Shown: piece by piece, positions 22,050 through 24,586 of the stretch
Position numbering within the stretch: position 1 is the first letter of the stretch
Layout: each line of letters begins with the position of its first letter
Origin: a virus
Virus record (IMG/VR): IMGVR_UViG_3300025280_000159
Location: 1-24,586 of that record
Length of the DNA: 24,586 bases
Strand: one strand, 5' to 3'
Notes under the pieces: model-generated
What the model saw: only the letters and a program-made list of their open reading frames with translations
Database searches by the model: none
Told to the model about the DNA's origin: nothing
Made by a program: the position numbers and the translations under genes

Positions 22050-22397
22050 ATGCCTATGGCTAATGCTAAAAAAGATACAAAATCTACAGGCAGACCAAAG
22101 AAATATGATATAGATACAGAAGAAGTAGAAAAGTTGGCAGGATTTGGTTGTACTAACAGAGAAATGGCTAGTTTTTTTGGGTGTTCAGAAGATTTAATTA
22201 AAAAGAGTTATTCCAGTTTTCTGACAAAAGGGAGAGATGAGGGAAAAATTAGATTAAGAAAAATGCAATGGAATGCAGCAGATAGAGGTAGTGTTCCAAT
22301 GTTAATATGGCTAGGCAAACAAGTATTAGGACAATCAGATAAACAAGAGATAACTGAAGTAAAACCAATAGATGATATAGTGTTTGATGGGTTGTAG
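22050..22397 (+). CDS. terS: Terminase small subunit, 115 aa
   Basis: ATG 22050 is used; a second ATG two codons later (22056) is possible, and neither has a good Shine-Dalgarno site. GRPKKYDIDTEEVEKLAGFG (14-33) is followed by CTNREMASFFGCSEDLIKK (34-52), a helix-turn-helix typical of TerS DNA-recognition domains. Then come a helix with DEGKIRLRKMQWNAAD and the phrase GSVPMLIWLGKQVLGQSDK. The Trp/Leu/Gly phrase before QSDK is very common in phage TerS proteins. The end overlaps the start of TerL by 11 bases. It would bind the packaging site on phage DNA and help load TerL. Confidence 0.8.
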   Translation: MPMANAKKDTKSTGRPKKYDIDTEEVEKLAGFGCTNREMASFFGCSEDLIKKSYSSFLTKGRDEGKIRLRKMQWNAADRGSVPMLIWLGKQVLGQSDKQEITEVKPIDDIVFDGL

Positions 22398-23670
22398 TCT
22401 TACACTACATAAAGCAGACTATTTACCACACCAATTTGAATTTATAAAAAGTGGGTTTGTTGGAGAAAATAAAGACAAGAAAATAGTAGCCATGACAGGG
22501 GGTATGGGGAGTGGCAAAACATTTAGCTTCATAGTTAAGACAGCCATCAATCACATCACAAGAAAGAACAAAGAAGGTGTTAGCAATGGTTGGATCATAT
22601 ACCCTACTTACTCATTAGCAGAAGAGGTCTTTGTTCCTCCATTCCTAAAGATATTAGAAGACAAAGGTATTGCCTATGATTATAATGTATCTAAGCATAC
22701 TATTAAAACAGCTTATGGAAACATAAAGATCTTCCAAATGATTAAGCCTGATAAGATTGTGGGTGTGTCTTTAAGTTATTGTGGCTTTGATGAGTTTGAT
22801 GTATCAAGCTATAGGTATTGTGAAACAGCATTTAATAAAGCTATTGGTAGAATGAGGGATTGTGACAACCCTGAGATATATATAACTACTACCCCTGAAG
22901 GATATAAATATACTTACACTCTCATGGTAGAGAAATCAGATGATAATAAACTTTTAGTTAGGGGAAAAACAAAAGATAATGTATATTTGCCACAAGGATA
23001 TTTAAAATTATTAGAAGATAATTATGATAAGAACTTATTAAAGGCATACTCTTTAGGTGAATTTGTCAACCTCCAACAAGGTCAAACTTTTTATGGATTC
23101 AACAGAGATGCCAATGTTCAAGCAGTACCATACAACAGAGCAAAGCCAGTATTGGCAGGGTGGGACTTTAACTGTGAACCCCAAGTCTGTGTACTTGCAA
23201 ACCTTTATGAACAACAACCCCAAGTAAGAGTATTTGATTGCATAGCACTTACTCATTCAGGTAGTGGAGATCTCCTAACTGAAAGAATGTGTGAAACAAT
23301 CAAGAATAAATACCCTAATAGTGAATACATAGCATACCCTGATGCAACAGGAGCATCTAGATCAACCTCATCAATGTACTCAGATCTAGATATAATTAGA
23401 AGGAATGGCTTTAAAATCAAAGCTATGAAAACTAATCCAAGAGTTGTAGACAGGGTTAATGCTACAAACAAAGCATTAGATGGAAATATAATAATAGATC
23501 CTAGATGCAGTACACTAATAGAGGATTTAGAGAAAACTTGTAACAAACAGGGGACAAGAGAAATAGACAAGAGCAATAAAATGTATAGCCATGCAAGTGA
23601 TGCTTTCTCATACCTAATTCATTGGGAACTGCCTATTTTGAAACCTACATTGGGGAGTATTAAGAGATGA
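22387..23670 (+). CDS. terL: Terminase large subunit, 427 aa
   Basis: I use ATG 22387; the in-frame TTG one codon earlier is less likely. The ATPase domain has Walker A GGMGSGKT (38-45) and Walker B CGFDEFD with D135-E136 (132-138). A TTTPEGY (about 181) motif follows, typical of coupling regions. The nuclease domain carries D260 in AGWDFN, D319 in AYPDATG and D405 in HASDAFSY, an acidic triad for a RNase H-type fold that cuts concatemers. The length is typical for TerL. It powers DNA packaging through the portal encoded next, whose start overlaps as ATGA. All key residues are present. The cos or headful type cannot be told from this. Confidence 0.9.
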   Translation: MGCSLTLHKADYLPHQFEFIKSGFVGENKDKKIVAMTGGMGSGKTFSFIVKTAINHITRKNKEGVSNGWIIYPTYSLAEEVFVPPFLKILEDKGIAYDYNVSKHTIKTAYGNIKIFQMIKPDKIVGVSLSYCGFDEFDVSSYRYCETAFNKAIGRMRDCDNPEIYITTTPEGYKYTYTLMVEKSDDNKLLVRGKTKDNVYLPQGYLKLLEDNYDKNLLKAYSLGEFVNLQQGQTFYGFNRDANVQAVPYNRAKPVLAGWDFNCEPQVCVLANLYEQQPQVRVFDCIALTHSGSGDLLTERMCETIKNKYPNSEYIAYPDATGASRSTSSMYSDLDIIRRNGFKIKAMKTNPRVVDRVNATNKALDGNIIIDPRCSTLIEDLEKTCNKQGTREIDKSNKMYSHASDAFSYLIHWELPILKPTLGSIKR

Positions 23671-24586
23671 TACCAAATTTAAATGAACTATTAGTTTTAA
23701 ATGCTAAATTTGATGTTAAGCAGAAGTTAAAGAATGCTTGGAAAACAGCAAGACTAGATGCCTTAGAGTTTTATAAGGGCAGAAGTCTGCCATATACCAT
23801 GGATTACTTTGATAAGACTTTGTTTGATAAAGTTCCTGCTGCTAATGTTAATGTAACCAAAAGAATAGTGGATAGAATTTCTCTTGTATATATGAAGCCA
23901 CCCAAGAGAACATATACCAAAGAAGACACTCCATTATTATTCCACCATAAAGATTTTAAATTACAAAGAGCAGAAAGATTCACTAATCTGCTTGATGCTG
24001 TGCTTATTAAACCATGTATGAGATTCAATGATAAGAATGAGCAGCAGATTGAATATGATTTGATATGGGATTATGAGCCTATCTTTGGAGATGATCCTCT
24101 AAAGCCTACAGCAATCACTTATCCTATAGCCACTAAAGATTCTGTAATGGATAATACTCCTGAATTGTGGGTATATTGGGATAAAGAAAACACATTCACT
24201 TATGATAACAATGGAAAGATTTATACAGATGAAATGAATCCTGAGATGATTAATCCTTATGGTGTACTTCCTTTTGTTGAGTGCTGGAGAGATGGAAAGC
24301 CTGAATCAAGTTATCTAGATACAGATGCTTCAAGTGATTTAATCCAAACCAATAAACTAATTAATGTGGCTGAAACTAACAAAAATGCTAACATCATGTT
24401 CCAATCCTTTGGGTATATTTACATCAATGGCTCACAATTAGAGAAAGATGATTTGGACATTGGTCCTGATAAAATCTCATTTCTAGGTGCAGATGGAACT
24501 ATGAATCTAGTATCTCCTCCTGATACTGTGGGTACAATAACCAATGCAGTAACTACTTCATACAAGATGTTAGCACAAAATTATCA
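23667..24586 (+). CDS. Portal protein, 3' end cut off by the window
   Basis: ATG 23667 overlaps the TerL stop. The frame is open to the right edge, giving 306 complete codons. The protein begins MIPNLNELLVLNAKFDVKQK, then LEFYKGRSLPYTMDYFDKTL. This is the usual start of long-tailed phage portals, with an N-terminal helix, a GRSLPY-like turn and the KVPAANVNVTKRIVDRI core. It continues with VLIKPCMRFND, then YGVLPFVECWRDGKPESSYL and TNKLINVAETNKNANIMFQS, regions of the wing and stem. The missing part would hold the rest of the stem and the crown. The gene order TerS-TerL-portal strongly supports the call. Capsid genes are expected beyond the edge. Confidence 0.85.
   Translation, partial: MIPNLNELLVLNAKFDVKQKLKNAWKTARLDALEFYKGRSLPYTMDYFDKTLFDKVPAANVNVTKRIVDRISLVYMKPPKRTYTKEDTPLLFHHKDFKLQRAERFTNLLDAVLIKPCMRFNDKNEQQIEYDLIWDYEPIFGDDPLKPTAITYPIATKDSVMDNTPELWVYWDKENTFTYDNNGKIYTDEMNPEMINPYGVLPFVECWRDGKPESSYLDTDASSDLIQTNKLINVAETNKNANIMFQSFGYIYINGSQLEKDDLDIGPDKISFLGADGTMNLVSPPDTVGTITNAVTTSYKMLAQNY

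Noticed and set aside
22384-22386. TTG as the start of TerL
   Set aside because: An ATG follows directly at 22387; the TTG adds a single residue and has no better ribosome site.
1-24586. CRISPR array, insertion sequence, integrase or diversity-generating retroelement
   Set aside because: No regularly spaced repeats, terminal inverted repeats with transposase, recombinase catalytic motif or reverse transcriptase motif were seen.

Overview
This is a 24.6 kb piece of an uncultured, tailed double-stranded DNA phage. The tape measure, tail tube, G/GT chaperones and absence of any sheath gene indicate a siphovirus. Every credible gene is on the + strand and genes are packed with ATGA or TAATG overlaps. 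Most starts have a GGAG-type Shine-Dalgarno sequence and codon use fits the standard bacterial code, so the host is a bacterium. GC is low (about 30% by eye), G exceeds C on the + strand, and CpG is almost absent (about 25 in the window). The protein types recall uncultured marine phages, but that is recollection, not a search result. No host can be named.

Layout. (1) 2-3496: three large virion or fibre-like proteins, the first cut by the left edge; a long RNA hairpin follows at 3505-3567. (2) 3604-7083: head-tail connector (gp36/DUF1320-like), tail-terminator-like protein, small protein, tail tube protein, and the tail assembly chaperones G and G-T joined by a probable -1 frameshift on nine A residues. 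(3) 7085-14871: tape measure, two large tail-tip proteins (the second ending in a dockerin-like calcium loop), a small Cys-containing protein and a last tail-associated protein, closed by a rho-independent terminator. (4) 15046-18834: an early region after a putative promoter, with small hypothetical proteins, two tiny membrane proteins, a Cro-like HTH protein, a probable single-strand annealing protein, two related PD-(D/E)XK nucleases and an HNH nuclease. (5) 18882-22042: a replication organiser, a PAPS-reductase-like protein, a mini zinc-ribbon protein not previously delineated, a Mom-like DNA modification enzyme fused to a methylase-associated domain, and a RusA-like resolvase. (6) 22050-24586: TerS, TerL and the start of the portal gene, cut by the right edge.

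How it works together. Regions 4-5 copy, recombine, resolve and probably chemically modify phage DNA. Region 6 packages it, and regions 1-3 build connector, tail and adsorption apparatus. Capsid, protease or scaffold, DNA polymerase, lysis and integrase genes are not seen. If the genome is circularly permuted, the head genes would lie between the portal at the right edge and the fibre-like genes at the left edge.

Most notable: the PAPS-reductase-like / zinc-ribbon / Mom-like cluster (19697-21681) as a candidate adenine-modification system; the extreme CpG depletion; the stem-loop that closes over the zinc-ribbon start codon; the repeated ribosome-binding cassette linking nuclease genes; and the dockerin-like module in a tail protein. 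No stretch longer than about 175 bases lacks a gene. The longest gap, 14872-15045, holds the terminator and putative promoter.
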